Positions 41,721 through 54,572 of a stretch of 64,000 bases of DNA are shown piece after piece. A program made the translations under genes and the position numbers. Every line of letters begins with the position of its first letter. The stretch's first letter is position 1. Origin of the DNA: Whitmania pigra (lineage: Eukaryota > Annelida > Clitellata > Hirudinida > Haemopidae); NCBI GenBank assembly GCA_021613335.1, contig JAJTWR010000251.1, forward strand, positions 1,846,001 through 1,910,000. The letters run 5' to 3'. A model generated the notes under the pieces. That model saw nothing but the letters and a program-made list of their open reading frames with translations, had not been told where the DNA came from and made no database searches.

Positions 41721-44102
41721 GTAAAACTTGATACTGATTTACTAGAATGCTCTGACTTTGAAAGTCCACCACTTTATTTTGATGGGTAAGTTTGTATAAT
41801 AAAAATATTTAGACAATTTTTATATTGATTAAAGTCTTGTAACTAAGGTTTGCTGACAAGTAAATGAACTGCTTCTTATGTAACTGATGTCGTGTTAATA
41901 TATTTATTTTGGAACATCACATCTTTATTAAATGGTTTTAAGAATTGCTACCCTCAAGTTTGTCTTATAAAGTATTAAATTAATAAAATTAAATATTCTA
42001 GTAAAATCTTGGAGGAAATTAATGAAGGTAAGTGATACAGGAACATTCACTGATTTTAGATTAGGAAGGCTTGAACGCCTAAATATAAAACATCTAAATG
42101 AATGCTGATGCTATATTTGTGAATGGTATTGCATTCCATTTAATGTCATCCAATAAATATTGACAACACTAGATTTAAATGATGTTTAATTAGCCGTTAG
42201 ATCTTCTTCTGACATTGGAATCAATTGTGATCAATGTAAGGGCAGTCTTCGAGAGCTTCGATTCATTTGCATGTGAGTAGTTGATGATAACAGTAGTGAA
42301 GATTTTTAAGAAAAATTGTTTGCAGTTCTTGCAGAGATGCACCATCCCTTTGTGAGGAATGTTTGGGGAAGAAACACAATAAATGGCATATCACCATCAG
42401 AAAGCCCATAATTGATTATGATGAGAAGCCAGAAAATAATGAAGATGCAAACAGTCTTTCAAGTTTTGACTGTAGGAGTTTTTTCTATTGTGAGGATGAT
42501 TTGAAAAGAGAAGATGACGTAAATGGTACATAACATTTTTATGTTATCGTAGAATTGTTGTTGTTGTTTCTGCTGTGGTAAAAACATAAACATTACCTAG
42601 ATAGCGAATTTGACCTTCAGAATTTTCTAAAGGATTTTACATGCCGATAATAACATCCCTAGATGATGACATTTCTACTGCAAGCAGCGAATGGGATCGT
42701 ATCTCCATTATCTCCATGCCTGACTGTTTCAGCCTTTCCAAGCCCTCTGATATGTTCAAGACTAGCCTTGTTAAAATCCCCACTCAAAGAAGTGAGTATT
42801 GGCTTGCTACATCTGAGTGATTGATTCTGGAATAAATTAATGCTGTGCAATTTTCTTATTATTATTGCTTGTTTTCCTATGTTTGCTTTGAACCTATAAA
42901 ATTTCAGCTAGTTCTGGAGAGCATTTCATCCCTGATTTTGAAGTTGACAGAAGTTGGTCAGGGAAGAGATCTCAAGATGACCAAAGTTGTGATGAGGAGG
43001 AATTACTCTGGGTCGAACCTCCAGAAGATTTAAACGAATCTAATCCAGATTTTGAGTTCTTTGATTCAGGTTATCACGTTATTGGCTCGCAGGAACAAAA
43101 GATCGAGAGTTTTAGAAGCACGAGGATTAAAGACGGTACAAATGATGATAGTGAGGGTGTTACATCAGTCACTACAAGAGTGGAGTTAGTACCACATAGA
43201 AGGACAAGATTGGAGTGTTTTGAGAGGAGCTTCCATGATGTCAGAGATCCATTTACTAACAGGTTGACATCCTGGGATAGCATAGTCAATGGCTTTTTTT
43301 AAGAATAAGTAATTATTGCCATGTTGCTTTTTCAACTTTTTTTTAGAATAGGAGTCATTATTCAGTAAAAACTGAAGCTAAGGCATTTTGCATTAGCCAA
43401 TCTTACATCACCGTGCCTATTGCATTATATATTGTATATATTACTATTCACTTAGTCCTCAAAGGCGCACCATAACGGTTTTTTGGGTTGCAAACGTGAC
43501 ACAATCATTGCTGTGGCTTGTATTACGTTAATGACTGCAACTACAGATTTTGCTTCATTAACAATTCAGCATTACATTAGTATTCTATGTAATTTGTCTT
43601 ATTACGACTTGACTTATTCCTCAAAAGTGATGACTCACCTCCTCATGTGGTGGATCTGCTTGCCCAGGCTGCTCACCAGGTATCTGGTGTTGCTATGAGA
43701 ACTGTCAACACCTTCAAAAGAGTTTTCAAGGCATTCCATATAGACAATCTCCAATGCCCAACACAGGTCTTAGTACAGGTTTCATATCATTGCATAAGAG
43801 CATAATAACATTATAGGATGCAATGTGCATTTGGACTCAGGAAATTAGTTATGTTTTATTAATATTTTATGTTACATTAAACACCTTTACTTTTAATATA
43901 GAATGAGAGCTACGATTGGATACCACCAGCCATGAAATGGACCACAGCTGCCACCGATCATCCCTCCACTGTTGAGGGTATCATGGCTGCCCTGATTGAG
44001 ATGGGTTTTGCTGACAGGACCCTCAACTCAAATCTAATCAAGAAATTTGAATGCAATTTCAACCAGATCATCGATCACATTGTGGCTGAAGGATATTGTT
44101 AG
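41721..44102 (+). CDS. NBR1/p62-like selective autophagy receptor (5' end not found)
   Basis: Exons: 41721-41785, 42002-42027, 42194-42272, 42326-42525, 42663-42791, 42908-43262, 43628-43778, 43902-44102, all in phase; 401 residues are visible. A ZZ zinc finger (CDQCKGSLRELRFIC, SCRDAPSLCEEC, then two His) is followed by an acidic linker. Next comes ASSEWDRI and MPDCFSLSKPS, matching the LC3-interacting region of NBR1 (ASSEDYIIILPECF), with WDRI as a candidate LIR core. The end is a UBA domain (GIMAALIEMGFADRTLN). Such proteins tie ubiquitinated cargo to the autophagosome. The FW (four-tryptophan) domain that NBR1 has between ZZ and LIR is absent, so the layout is p62-like while the LIR region is NBR1-like. 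The N-terminal PB1 exons were not recognised. Convergent with MAK16, 328 bp away. Confidence 0.82.
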
Positions 44103-44430
44103 GAGATGCATTGAAAAAAAGGAACTCACTAAAATGCTTACAAATATTGCTTGTTTGACAAGATTTGCATTTTGTTGACTACAATGAAATTAGGATACTG
44201 ATAAACTGATGTTAATCTTCTGCTATTGTTTGTAAGTTATGAATTAATTTTTCTTTAATATGAAAGTTGTTGAACATCATCAAGGTAATGACATAAGCGG
44301 GCAGTCATATGTGCAACGCGGGGTTCATGCCGTTTGATCGTTCATCGAAATGCTCGACTCAAGTAGTTAGCTTTACCATGTTTATTGTTATAATCAGTGT
44401 TATGTGGTCAGAGTTGAAGTTGGAGTTGCA

Positions 44431-46428
44431 TCACCAATCCAGTTCTTTTGAAGAACTAGGCCTTTTATGACTGACCAATCTAGATGGCTCTTCAGCTTCA
44501 TCTTCATACTGGATTACAAGTTTCTCTTTTTGCTTGTTACCCATCTTGATGAGCTCTTCGAGTTGCTCTTCATCCTCCTCATCAATGTCCATTTCCTCAA
44601 TATCAGAAAGGTCACTCTCTTCGAAGTCTTCAACATATTCTCTTTCTTCTGTCTCATCCTCGTCCTGCTGGAATGCAAATTATTTTTGTATCACATATAA
44701 GCATTCATAAGCGTGATGGATGCACTGAGAAGAAGTAATCTGATGTGGTCTGTTAACGGATTGTTTAAATGGATTACCTCTTCTACATCGAGATCTTCCA
44801 TTGCCTGGTTATAGGCTTTCTGTGGGAAACTGTGGATGTTGCCATACTGAAAACAAAAATACATAGACGTGACAATTTCTGAATTAAATTAGAAAGTAGC
44901 CAATCAGAATATGAAGGGAAATATATTGAAATATAATTTATTGGCAGGGCACTCACTTTTCCTGACTTCAGCCTCTCTTCAAGTTCCTTTTGAATGACAT
45001 TATCAATTCGAGCCACTGTCAATGCTTTTTCCTGTGAATGTGCAAGTTTTACAAGCCATTTTTATAAAGTTATCGAGACTGCAGTAGACTTTCATAATTT
45101 TCAAAATCACTTCACAAAAACATAAGTTTCTAAGGTTTTTATTTGCAAATCATGGATTAGACTTAAGGAATAGTTAGGAATTCATAGCAATCAAAGACTA
45201 TCGATTGACCTTTTACGGCCATGCGTAAGCCACCATACAAATGATGAATTATTAATGACTCACCTCTCTCCTTGCTTCTCTCCTCTCAACCTTCTTACTC
45301 AAAGGAACAATCTTTTTCCTACAAAGTGGAAGGGTCAAAACACAAAATGCAATGCAAGGTTTATTAATTCACTAATTAAATTTAAAAAAAATTAAGCTTT
45401 AGTATCACAGGATCAAAATGTTTATGGTCAACATCTGCATTAAACAATCTAGAAATAAATTGATTAGGTAGAAACTCACTGTCTTTTGAGTGTCAATTTT
45501 CTCATTCTGCTGAGATATTGTAGTATTTTTGTATGTCTTTTTTTGCATTTCTGAATATAAAATCTGCAAATAATAAGATTCTTATTGTACTTGTTTTAAG
45601 CATTTGATATGGCCAAATCATCACAAAGTGACCAAGCTTTCAAAACATGATTTTATTTAATAATAATAATATAATATATATAAAATAATTAATATTAATT
45701 ATGTTTTAAACTTGATTTAAAGCAAACCTTAAAAATCATAAAAATTATAATTTCAAAGATCAATTAGTAAACACTGTAAGACAATATTCAGACCTTGGCC
45801 AATATATGAGATTTTCATCTATCTGTTGTCGGGCCTTTTCATAATTTCGTGAGAGTTTTACTTTTTCCCAAAGTCTATTTGGAAATGGGGCTCTTTCTAT
45901 TGTTTTCATATATAAATAACATACACCTGTTCAAGGACATAAAGCATTAAATTAAAAAACAATTTGAAATGAGTGAATGAATCAATTTTAGAAAGCAACT
46001 AAAATGTAACTTTATGTACAAAAAATCAACGCAACCTTCTTCCTCCCGAATAGTCGCATAGTTGCTGTTGGCAAGTGGACAAGATTTCCTGTTACAGAGC
46101 CCTGACACGTTGTACTTGTTTTTACAAAACTTTTCAGTTTTCGAGCTAGTGATACAACAACTTAATTAGCTTTATATTTTGATTTGCGTCAGCTAAGTCA
46201 TAAGATCAATTTCAGAAATACATAACCGACAATTAAATAAAATAAAACACTAATTTGAAATGCTAACTTACGGCATTCTGAATGAGCAGTGCCCTGAATT
46301 TATTACACCCCATACTACCTAAGAAATCAACATGGCAAGGTTTAATTATTTCATGAGTTAGTGAAATGACTTCATAAATATTCGTAAAGCAACGGCATCT
46401 TGTTATAACTAACATCGTCACTATGCAT
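44431..46428 (-). CDS. MAK16: MAK16 ribosome biogenesis factor, 9 exons, 274 aa
   Basis: Exons: 46428-46414, 46318-46272, 46145-46036, 45926-45794, 45563-45480, 45318-45264, 45031-44957, 44846-44778, 44667-44431. The protein starts [56 protein letters not shown] follows as two parts of the conserved cysteine-rich region, then [24 protein letters not shown] and [17 protein letters not shown]. It ends in a long acidic tail. MAK16 is a nucleolar protein required for maturation of the large ribosomal subunit. Exon 1 codes only five residues and was placed from the MxxDD start typical of the family; the splice phases fit throughout. Confidence 0.93.
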
Positions 46429-46895
46429 CCTGAATACGAGATCCTAAGGCAAGGTAAATAGCAATCCAAACAAATACAACGCTAACACGAGGACAACAAA
46501 ATAAATTGTTATCGCTCATTAGGTTTGTATTATTGTGCTATACATTGTAATTATATTAAACTGATTATTGTTCAAAATGAGCTGTTCAATGAAACATTTA
46601 TATTTTTTTAATTTTAATATTCAAACAAGTTACAAAATCTGTTTTGTATTTTTATAACGTAGTTATCTGGTCAAAAAATAAGTGATTTTATGTTTGAATG
46701 TAATGCTGACACTATGCCTTATAAATTAGCATTACCGTGGTCATCGCCTAGGCCTTGGGTGAGGCAAATGCGTGAGACTTCAAATTAAATCATGAAACTC
46801 AAACAACCAAATAAGGTAGTACATTGTTAAACAACTCCCAATTGGTTTCAGTCATTCCACTTATGAGTCATTATAATTAGCAGAACTAGTGTAGA

Positions 46896-47143
46896 GTTGC
46901 TCGAGCAACAGAACTTAGAAACTCCTACCGCGGAGCTAACCGACAGGGAATCATCAGAGGAGTGCCCCCGTCATCAAACGTTTCGGCCCAAACTCCTGAC
47001 GTTCTCGAGGGGTGGGCCACACACCCGTTGATCAGGCGGGTGTCCCTGTCGGTGAAAACCCTACCTATCCGACTTCATCGCAACGCACCGCACGTTATAT
47101 GATGATCGATGAAATTCACGACGAATGTTGCTCGAGCAACAGA
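46896..47143. repeat. GC-rich element bounded by the palindrome GTTGCTCGAGCAAC
   Basis: The 17-mer GTTGCTCGAGCAACAGA occurs at 46896-46912 and 47127-47143; its first 14 bases are a perfect palindrome. Inside, ACCGACAGGGA (46939-46949) is inverted at 47043-47053. The interior is far richer in G and C than its surroundings and lacks a convincing coding frame. It could be a small transposable element or a structured RNA locus. It lies between MAK16 and the USP37-like gene. Confidence 0.7.
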
Positions 47144-47251
47144 TCTATTGCTTCTAATATTGGATAATATTCACTAGTACAATCACATTGATAGCGTCTT
47201 TACTTTTTTTTTTATTGTCATTCATCAGACATTCTAAAGCCATTCTAATTG

Positions 47252-47560
47252 TTACTGATATTCTGCTTTTCCCCACTTTATGTACATTAGCCGCATTTCA
47301 GTAAATTTAATTTCTTGTGCTTCCGTCCCATAGAGACTCATGGAACGATTTTTGTGATCCTCAACTAAAAACAATCCGTTGGAGGCTCCCGCATGAGTCC
47401 ACCTCTCACACTGAACCTCGCTGGGTACCTTATTTTTAACGAAGGTGACAAGATATAAAAACAAAACACGTAAATGTTTACAGCACAGGCAGTGCATACC
47501 CTTACTCGTTTATTTTCATTAATTACACATGATTTAAACAAAATTGCATCTTGGCCAGCA
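47252..47560 (-). other. Unassigned possible two-exon coding segment
   Basis: A minus-strand frame ends at a stop at 47252 and reads VPSEVQCERWTHAGASNG, then LFLVEDHKNRSMSLYG, then EIKFTEMRLMYIKWGKAEYQ. Its composition looks coding. An acceptor (AAG before GTACCC, near 47440) and an upstream donor in phase near 47510 could join it to FTAGQDAILFKSCVINENKR. I recognise no family. It lies just past the stop of the USP37-like gene, so it may also be part of that gene's 3' UTR or a mobile-element relic. Confidence 0.3.
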
Positions 47561-47831
47561 GTGAAATCTCTCAACTAGCTCCATCCAAGCAAGAATAAAA
47601 TTCCTTCCTACAACACAAATATACAGAAATTTAAAAGACCACCAACACAGTATGAGTAAAAATATAAAATGTCTCCACACTTAAATGAGTTACCAAAACT
47701 AGACTAGAAAAATTACGAAAATGTTGATGAAATTCAGTGGACAAGCATTAACAACCACTGGTACAGTAGACATAGACTACCTAGCTCATAAGTTACTTTT
47801 AAAAATAAATAAAATAATAGTAATAACAATC

Positions 47832-50800
47832 TTACTCTGACATATAGAATAGTATGTAAGCTCTCTGGGATCGAAGGAAGGCAATTTGTTTGAGGTTTGT
47901 TTCGACAACAGCCATATCATTAAATGAAAACCATTTCGGGGGGAACTGGCTGGCCAAGTGGAGGCAATCCGATACATAGTGCCCTGTTTCAATTATTACA
48001 ACAATTCTTTTGGATTACAAGTGATGATAACAATGATAAACTTATTAAAATGAGGAATGGAAGAAATCAACTTCAACGATGAAAATGCTTCCTAACCGCT
48101 TGTATTATCTTTGCCAATGCGGCTCACAGAACCAACAAACTTGTAATGTACTGAGGATTGCCTTTTGCCACTCTAAAATATTTTTCAATTTTAGAAAAAA
48201 TTGTAATTAAATTATGTCACATGTGTAGTTAAGCTACAAGAAAGCTGTTATTACAAGTAATGTCAAAACTAAACTAGTATTTGCAACTTGTTGTCAGTGT
48301 ATGTTAGAATTATAAATAGCAGCAACCGATAAGCTGTCAAGTTCATAGCTTGTTGCAAAGCCCATTTATGACATTTATAAGAAGAGACTTCCTAGTCAAA
48401 GCTAAGAAAATTAAAAATTCCTGACTTCATCAAGCAACTTCTCAATGTTGCAATTTTCCTTTTTTTCAACCCTTCCCAGAACATTTTCATCTGAGGATTG
48501 GCTAATCTGCAGCAATTATGGATAAAAAAACACTGTTAGTAGCTTCACTGTATTTCACAGACATTTCATAAGTGTGAATTAATTATAAAGTTATATAAAT
48601 TATAAAGCATCGATACTAACCAAGCTAATATTGGACCTACTTTCTGTTTTACTTAGCATTTCCTTTCTGCAACAAAAATTAAACAACTTTCCTGAGGTTA
48701 ATATTACCATTCAAAACTGTAGAAAGTTACAATTACAATTAGCACTAATTTGCACAATCATTTTAGGCATCATTTGCCATAAATTATTTAATCATTTTGA
48801 ACCTTCCATTGCTGTCCACTAAGCATTTGTCCATCTCTGATTCCTCCTTCCTCATCTTCTTCTGAGGTTCTTCCTGGTCATCAGACAATTGGTAGATTCG
48901 TTTGAACTTGCCACTGTAAATGATTTAAAACACGTCGATTCAACAGTTCATGTGGCATTTAATTAATTTTATTTATGTGAGCTCCTGGAAATGTTGTCAG
49001 GGTTTTAAATTGATTTAAATTCAAATATGGAGTTGTTCAATAATTTCAAATTCTATTAATTTCAAGCAATTTCATTTTAAAATTAAAAAAAAACCACCAA
49101 AACTGTTATTATTAAAAACCGAAATTTATTACGAACATCTTGTTGGTCTCATCCGAGAGGAAATTCCCGATGGAGATGTCTGCCAGTGTCACTTCGACAT
49201 CGTTATACCTCGGCAACAACAGCACCAAAATTCTAAATGTTTATCCAGTAAAATTCAAGAAATTGGATGGTTAAAATTGAAAAAATAATCTACTTCTTTT
49301 TTTATATTAAAAACAAACTAATTTTCAGTTATAAATAAACAATTGTTAGTAGTTACAATGTTGACAACTGGATCATTAACATCGAAAAATTTATAAAAGC
49401 TAAAATTACAAATACCAAGGACTATCACAAAACAAAAACATTGTTTTCAGAAAACAAAGCAGAAAATCAATAACAACCTTGGGGGTTTTTTGATCCTGAG
49501 AGACAATTCTGCCCATTTATGGTAACAAGCAGAACAAGTAAATTCAACTGTCGACGGTTCAAAATACTGATGCAGATAGCTTTGTACCGGGAGTTTAGTA
49601 CCTTTGCTAAACATAAAACAAGTCTTTGAATAATCTCTTATAATTATTTCTCTAATTAAAATGTAAATAAATTTTTTAAAAATAATTTAAGATTAATTAT
49701 CCAACAGATATTTCAACAGCTCACGTCATCCTCTATTGGCATTAATAAAACATTAAATCCAGACTAACAATGAATTACTTAGTAATATAGGTACCACTCA
49801 CCCAAGTGAAGCTAATAAAATCTCATTTTGGGTGTTGTACTTTACAGATTCTGCTCGGCAACTAATAAAAGCAAAAAATGTATAGATGAAAACAGGTTTT
49901 AAACAAACTACTTGAATCACTGTCGGAGTGAGTGACAGAGCGTCGGATAAAACATTTGACAGATTATTTGTTCAATGAGGCCTCCTCTCACAATGTGTTA
50001 ATGAAAACCATTTCAATAGCAATCACAACGGATGGAAGAATAATGGATGATAATCTTGTATGCTAAGTATTTAATTTGAAAATGCTAAAATTTCTCACTT
50101 GAGACATCTGGTAACCTGCTCAATGGTGATTTCAAAACAATCTTGAACATTCTTGAACCACATTGGTCCATCAGCTTTGTTTTCATCCAAACCCATGTGT
50201 TTGAATAACGAAACAAGAAACTCATGGGCATCCTAAAGTGGAATAAAGCCAATATCAATCATTATTATCAATCATTGTCAATCATTATGATATTCTCAAG
50301 AGCCAATGAAATAAGTCTTTGAATAACGAAACAAGAAACTCATGGGCATCCTAAAGTGGAATAAAGCCAATATCAATCATTATTATCAATCATTGTCAAT
50401 CATTATGATATTCTCAAGAGCCAATGAAATAAGTTTGCTATGGTCTTTAACAGAAGCCATGCAACTTAGCTGAAGATTTAAAAATGAATTAATAGGAACT
50501 AACACAGAAAATACATCAATGTGAAGATAGGTTTGAGCAAAACTCAACATAAAACAGTATTGTCATGATGGCCTAAGCCAAGTGAGCTTATTTGCATATT
50601 ATTATTAGAACAAGTGAGCTTATTTGCATATTATTATTAGAACAAACTATCTAAACTTAAGCACAACATAACGGAACATTCCTCCTGGTTTTTTAAGTCA
50701 AATCCGACGAGTCTTTTGATGTTTGATATTATCTCGAAAGCACACAACTCTGTTCCTCTGGTTCTCCATTCCAGAAGTTTCTGAAGCTCTTCGAGTAACT

Positions 50801-53800
50801 TGCTGAAATTAAGATAACAAGATGAGTAACGGCTAAATTAAAACGATGATTGTTAATGAGGCTAACAATGTTGGTAACAACCTGCAACAATAGTAACAAA
50901 ACCACATCACCAAAGACAATAATCACAACATAATATTACAATTTTTTAATATTTCAAAATCACCTTTAACATAATCTTTGGTGATGTCAAGTATTTATAT
51001 AATTAATGTATTAATATAATTAATGGCAAGGCACAAGTAAAAATCAATCATCTTAGTTCAAATTATCACAGCTTCCGTGAAATGTCTAAAGTGGTACATA
51101 ACCATTCAACAGCATAATTAAAAGTAATAAAAGCAATGAATTAGGAACAAACACAAGAAAATATCACATTCATAACAGCAAATAACATGACCTATTCTGG
51201 AGAACATCAATTATGGTCAATTAGTCATGAATATTAATCAGTTCTAGACTGAAAATAATGCAAAGTAGTTCAAGATTTTGAAATTTGTTTCATGCAAATG
51301 CCCCTAGATGCCAGAATGTTTGATTAAATAGTGCTTCAAGAATATGTATTTGTGAGAGGCACAAATGAACAAAAATTTGGTCTTTGTATATATTAAATTA
51401 TAGTTCGGTTATACTTTTACATTATTAAGACCACTTTAAAGATTTTCAATCATTATGTTCATCACAAAGCCCTAATAATTTTTTTTGTAATTGTTGAATC
51501 TTAACATTAGAAATGACTCCATCAGTCACATATTTGAACTAACAAATTATTATTATTATTAATTATGATTAATAATGTGCTAACTGCACATATTTGAACT
51601 AACAAATTATTATTATTAATTACGATTATTAACGTGCTACCTGCAATTGTCTTCCTTCACAACCTGCAGGGGCTTGATGAACTGAGGCATGGAAAAGAGA
51701 CACTGCAGTACGGAATTCACGTAGCAGTTTGTGCCTCTGTTGGGGAAACTGGAAGGGAAGGAAAAGACAATCAACAAAAATTTCATTGTGGAACCTTAAC
51801 ACGCATCAAAGCATCAACACGGATATAAAACCTACCCATGAGGCACGTCGAAGTTGTTATTTTCATTGGCTGTTTCAGAGCTGCTAGAAAATTAAACTGC
51901 AAACGTGTTACATCCAGTTTAAGAAATGGACATCAAATTATCCTTACATATAGATGATAGCAATTCTCAAGAAGTGTTATAAGAAAAAAATAATAAATTT
52001 TAAAAGATCCATGTTACTTGGCAATTTTTTCAATAAAATACTCAGATATTAAAAACATGCACTTACAGGTTATGATATGTGATATTTAAACATTAGAGGT
52101 TATGACATGTAATTTTGAAGCATTAAATCAACTACCACAATATTAATGATCAAAAAATCAAAAGCAACAATGATTAACAATGCGTATAATAATTAACAAT
52201 GCGCATAATAATTAGCAACATTACTTGCTGAAACCTCGAAGAGTCATCCAACAGACTATTCATGCTTTAGAATGAAATAATATAACTGGACCTCTTTGTG
52301 GATGTCATCACCATTATCATCGACACGTTCATCATCATTCGTCAGCCCACAAGGATCGTGACAATGAACAAATTAATAAATAAAATCTAATGTCAACATG
52401 CACGCAGACGCATTGAAAAGTAAAAAAACTAACATCGAATCAATGGACTCGTTCTGCCTATCACCGACCTCTGCACATACATTTGCTTGGACACTAAATA
52501 AAAATAAAGTCATCGAGTGTGTCGTTATTAATACTACCAAAGCACTGTTGATTTTCAACATATGTAATAAAAACACTGCAATCATAATATTAATGCCAAT
52601 GTTACCATTTGATCTTGTGAAGCCTCTGCTCAGTGGAATTGATCGAGGAATTGGAATTTGAGGAATTGCCAAATAATTTCGACTCAAAATTATTTGAGGC
52701 CACCTTTAAGCTATGAAGATTACAAAATTGATAATCATGTCATGATTTAAATCATACTTTCCTCTACATTGAGTAACTCCAACATTAGGTTATTGTTCAA
52801 GCATCACAACATTGGTATTTAGGACCGGTAATAAATATTTGATGACAAATAGATGCAAAGATTAATAAATTCACATTTTCAAAAGCCATTACCAAAATTG
52901 ATTACCATTACATGTTATCAATACCATACTATCCATTTACAATAGATTGTAATCATTAGTCACCTCTTTGCAAATGTTTTGTTTGCATCAATGTCTGCCT
53001 TTAGATTGACAAGCATCGGTTCCAACGTGGGAGGCCTGTGTTAAAACTTTATTATTAAGTTTATTATTGTCGTCAATAATTACATAAAACCACCAGACCA
53101 ACCTTTTCTTGTTCAATGTTTGAATATTTTCACCTACAATGAATATCATCATCATCATCATCATGGTCATCCCAATAGTAAACTATGAGAAAGCATGAAA
53201 AATGAATAAATAAATATTATTGCTTTCATTTATTTTTTGGTGTTGCTCTCTCTTTTTTAACAAATAAGCCAGAAATGGTGGACTGACGAATAGAACAATA
53301 ACTTTATGAATAACATCACATAATCACCACATAATAATAAAGAATAATAAAAATAATTTCAATGATAGCAATCAAAACAAAAACAAAACAATCAGTTGAT
53401 TCCCATTAAGCACAACGAAACCAGCCTGGAACAACGCATTGTCGTGTCTACTCACCCAACACGGCGTGGAATTTTGTCTCTTTAGCGGACGTCGATATGG
53501 CCTGAGCCACCGTCTTGATGAGTTTGTTGTCCTTTGGTGTGATATTGATGCGAGAGCCATTCTTGAGTATGACTTCAAGCCACAGTTGATAACATCGAAC
53601 ACTGTCAAATTCTTTCTTCAACTGTTGATGATGGTAATTGTAAAGCTTCTAATAAAAATACTAATAATACTAACATTACTCATAAATAAAATAATATTAT
53701 GCACTGCAACAAGAACAATAATGGCCAATTTGGTGTTTGAAACACGGAGTGCCTAATAATAATAGAATAACATTATAATCAACATCATTTGAAATTATGT

Positions 53801-54572
53801 AAAACAGTAATAAATTCATGAAATTACAGAAAAATCATTTTCAAGTACAATTCAGATTAGTGGTGAATAAAACTAAAAATATCTAATTTAATTCCCTTTT
53901 AAATTCTAAAAATCAACCATATTTCAAATATAACATAAGTATATGCAATAAAAATACTTGCAAGCTGACGAAGATTCAAAATGTTAACAGATGTTCAACT
54001 AAAATTTTCATTTCAAGCAAAATAAAATTATGTGCGTTTGAAATGCCTAAAACGCATGAGCTGTCAAACAATCTGGTCAATTGTTCTTTGTAGCCACAAC
54101 TGCTTGTGATCGAGTCATTAACGACAAAATACAACACAAGTAGTCATATTGTCATATCGGTACAAACTTCATTCGAAACTAAGCATGTAATGATACAAGC
54201 AGTTATGACTTTATAAATAGTGATAAGCGTAACATAACATAAAATAAAACATTAACAATCTTATACCTGTACTGATATCTCCTCAGACTTTGAGTAGAAC
54301 TTGAGATAAGCTTCCTCTCCTTTGGAAGTAATGATTATGTAACCTCTAAGCGATCCACCCCTTTCTCTTTCCCTCCAGGAACAAAAAACTTGATCCAATT
54401 CAATTTGTTCACTACCTAGATGTCATTATCATCTGTGAGCTTTTATTTCACTCAATAAAAACTAAAACTCTGATCAACATATGAAGTGAAACCTAAACGT
54501 AACCTAGAACCTAATTTCGTGAAACTAGAGAAAAAGAAACTTTTAACTACCTCCTACACTCAATTCAGGCAT
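47832..54572 (-). CDS. USP37-like ubiquitin-specific protease, 17 exons, 529 aa
   Basis: Exons: 54572-54551, 54415-54267, 53621-53456, 53133-53103, 53035-52964, 51883-51836, 51748-51641, 50802-50673, 50232-50099, 49861-49802, 49606-49478, 49232-49137, 48913-48820, 48662-48621, 48506-48426, 48172-48097, 47983-47832, in phase for 529 residues. A PH-like N-terminus resembles that of USP26/29/37. The catalytic Cys lies in GFPNRGTNCYVNSVLQCL, followed by DAHEFLVSLFKH. Zinc pairs CLNC and CSAC are present, then ILVLLLPRY, a His box split by an intron (NTSGHYVSD), FNDM and RAYILFYM. USP37 removes ubiquitin chains in cell-cycle control. Differences: the Cys box has GTNC instead of GNTC, and the insert before the His box is short, with no ubiquitin-interacting motifs seen. 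The microexon at 53103-53133 and the 48621 exon are the least certain. Confidence 0.88.
50200..50435 (-). repeat. 118-bp tandem duplication containing part of a USP37-like exon
   Basis: Two near-identical 118-bp copies (50200-50317 and 50318-50435). The first includes the acceptor and the first 11 codons (DAHEFLVSLFK) of a USP37-like exon. The second places the same acceptor and codons at 50350-50318, upstream in the intron, followed by intron sequence. Adjacent copies this similar point to a recent event. Confidence 0.93.
50579..50642. repeat. 32-bp two-copy tandem repeat
   Basis: CAAGTGAGCTTATTTGCATA followed by TTATTATTAGAA occurs twice in direct succession in a USP37-like intron. Confidence 0.9.
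51527..51643. repeat. About 58-bp two-copy tandem repeat touching a splice donor
   Basis: Two copies start with CACATATTTGAACTAACAAA. The right copy runs up to the donor of the catalytic-Cys exon of the USP37-like gene (exon edge 51641), with the GTAGC donor differing from the matching bases of the left copy. Confidence 0.8.

Noticed and set aside
52225..52264. A possible extra exon of the USP37-like gene (NSLLDDSSRFQQ)
   Set aside because: It has splice-like edges, but including its 40 bases breaks the frame into the next exon, while skipping it keeps the phase.
52373..52687. Overlapping frames of about 90-105 codons on both strands in a USP37-like intron
   Set aside because: No recognisable domain, no phase-compatible splice sites, and intron position between well-supported exons.
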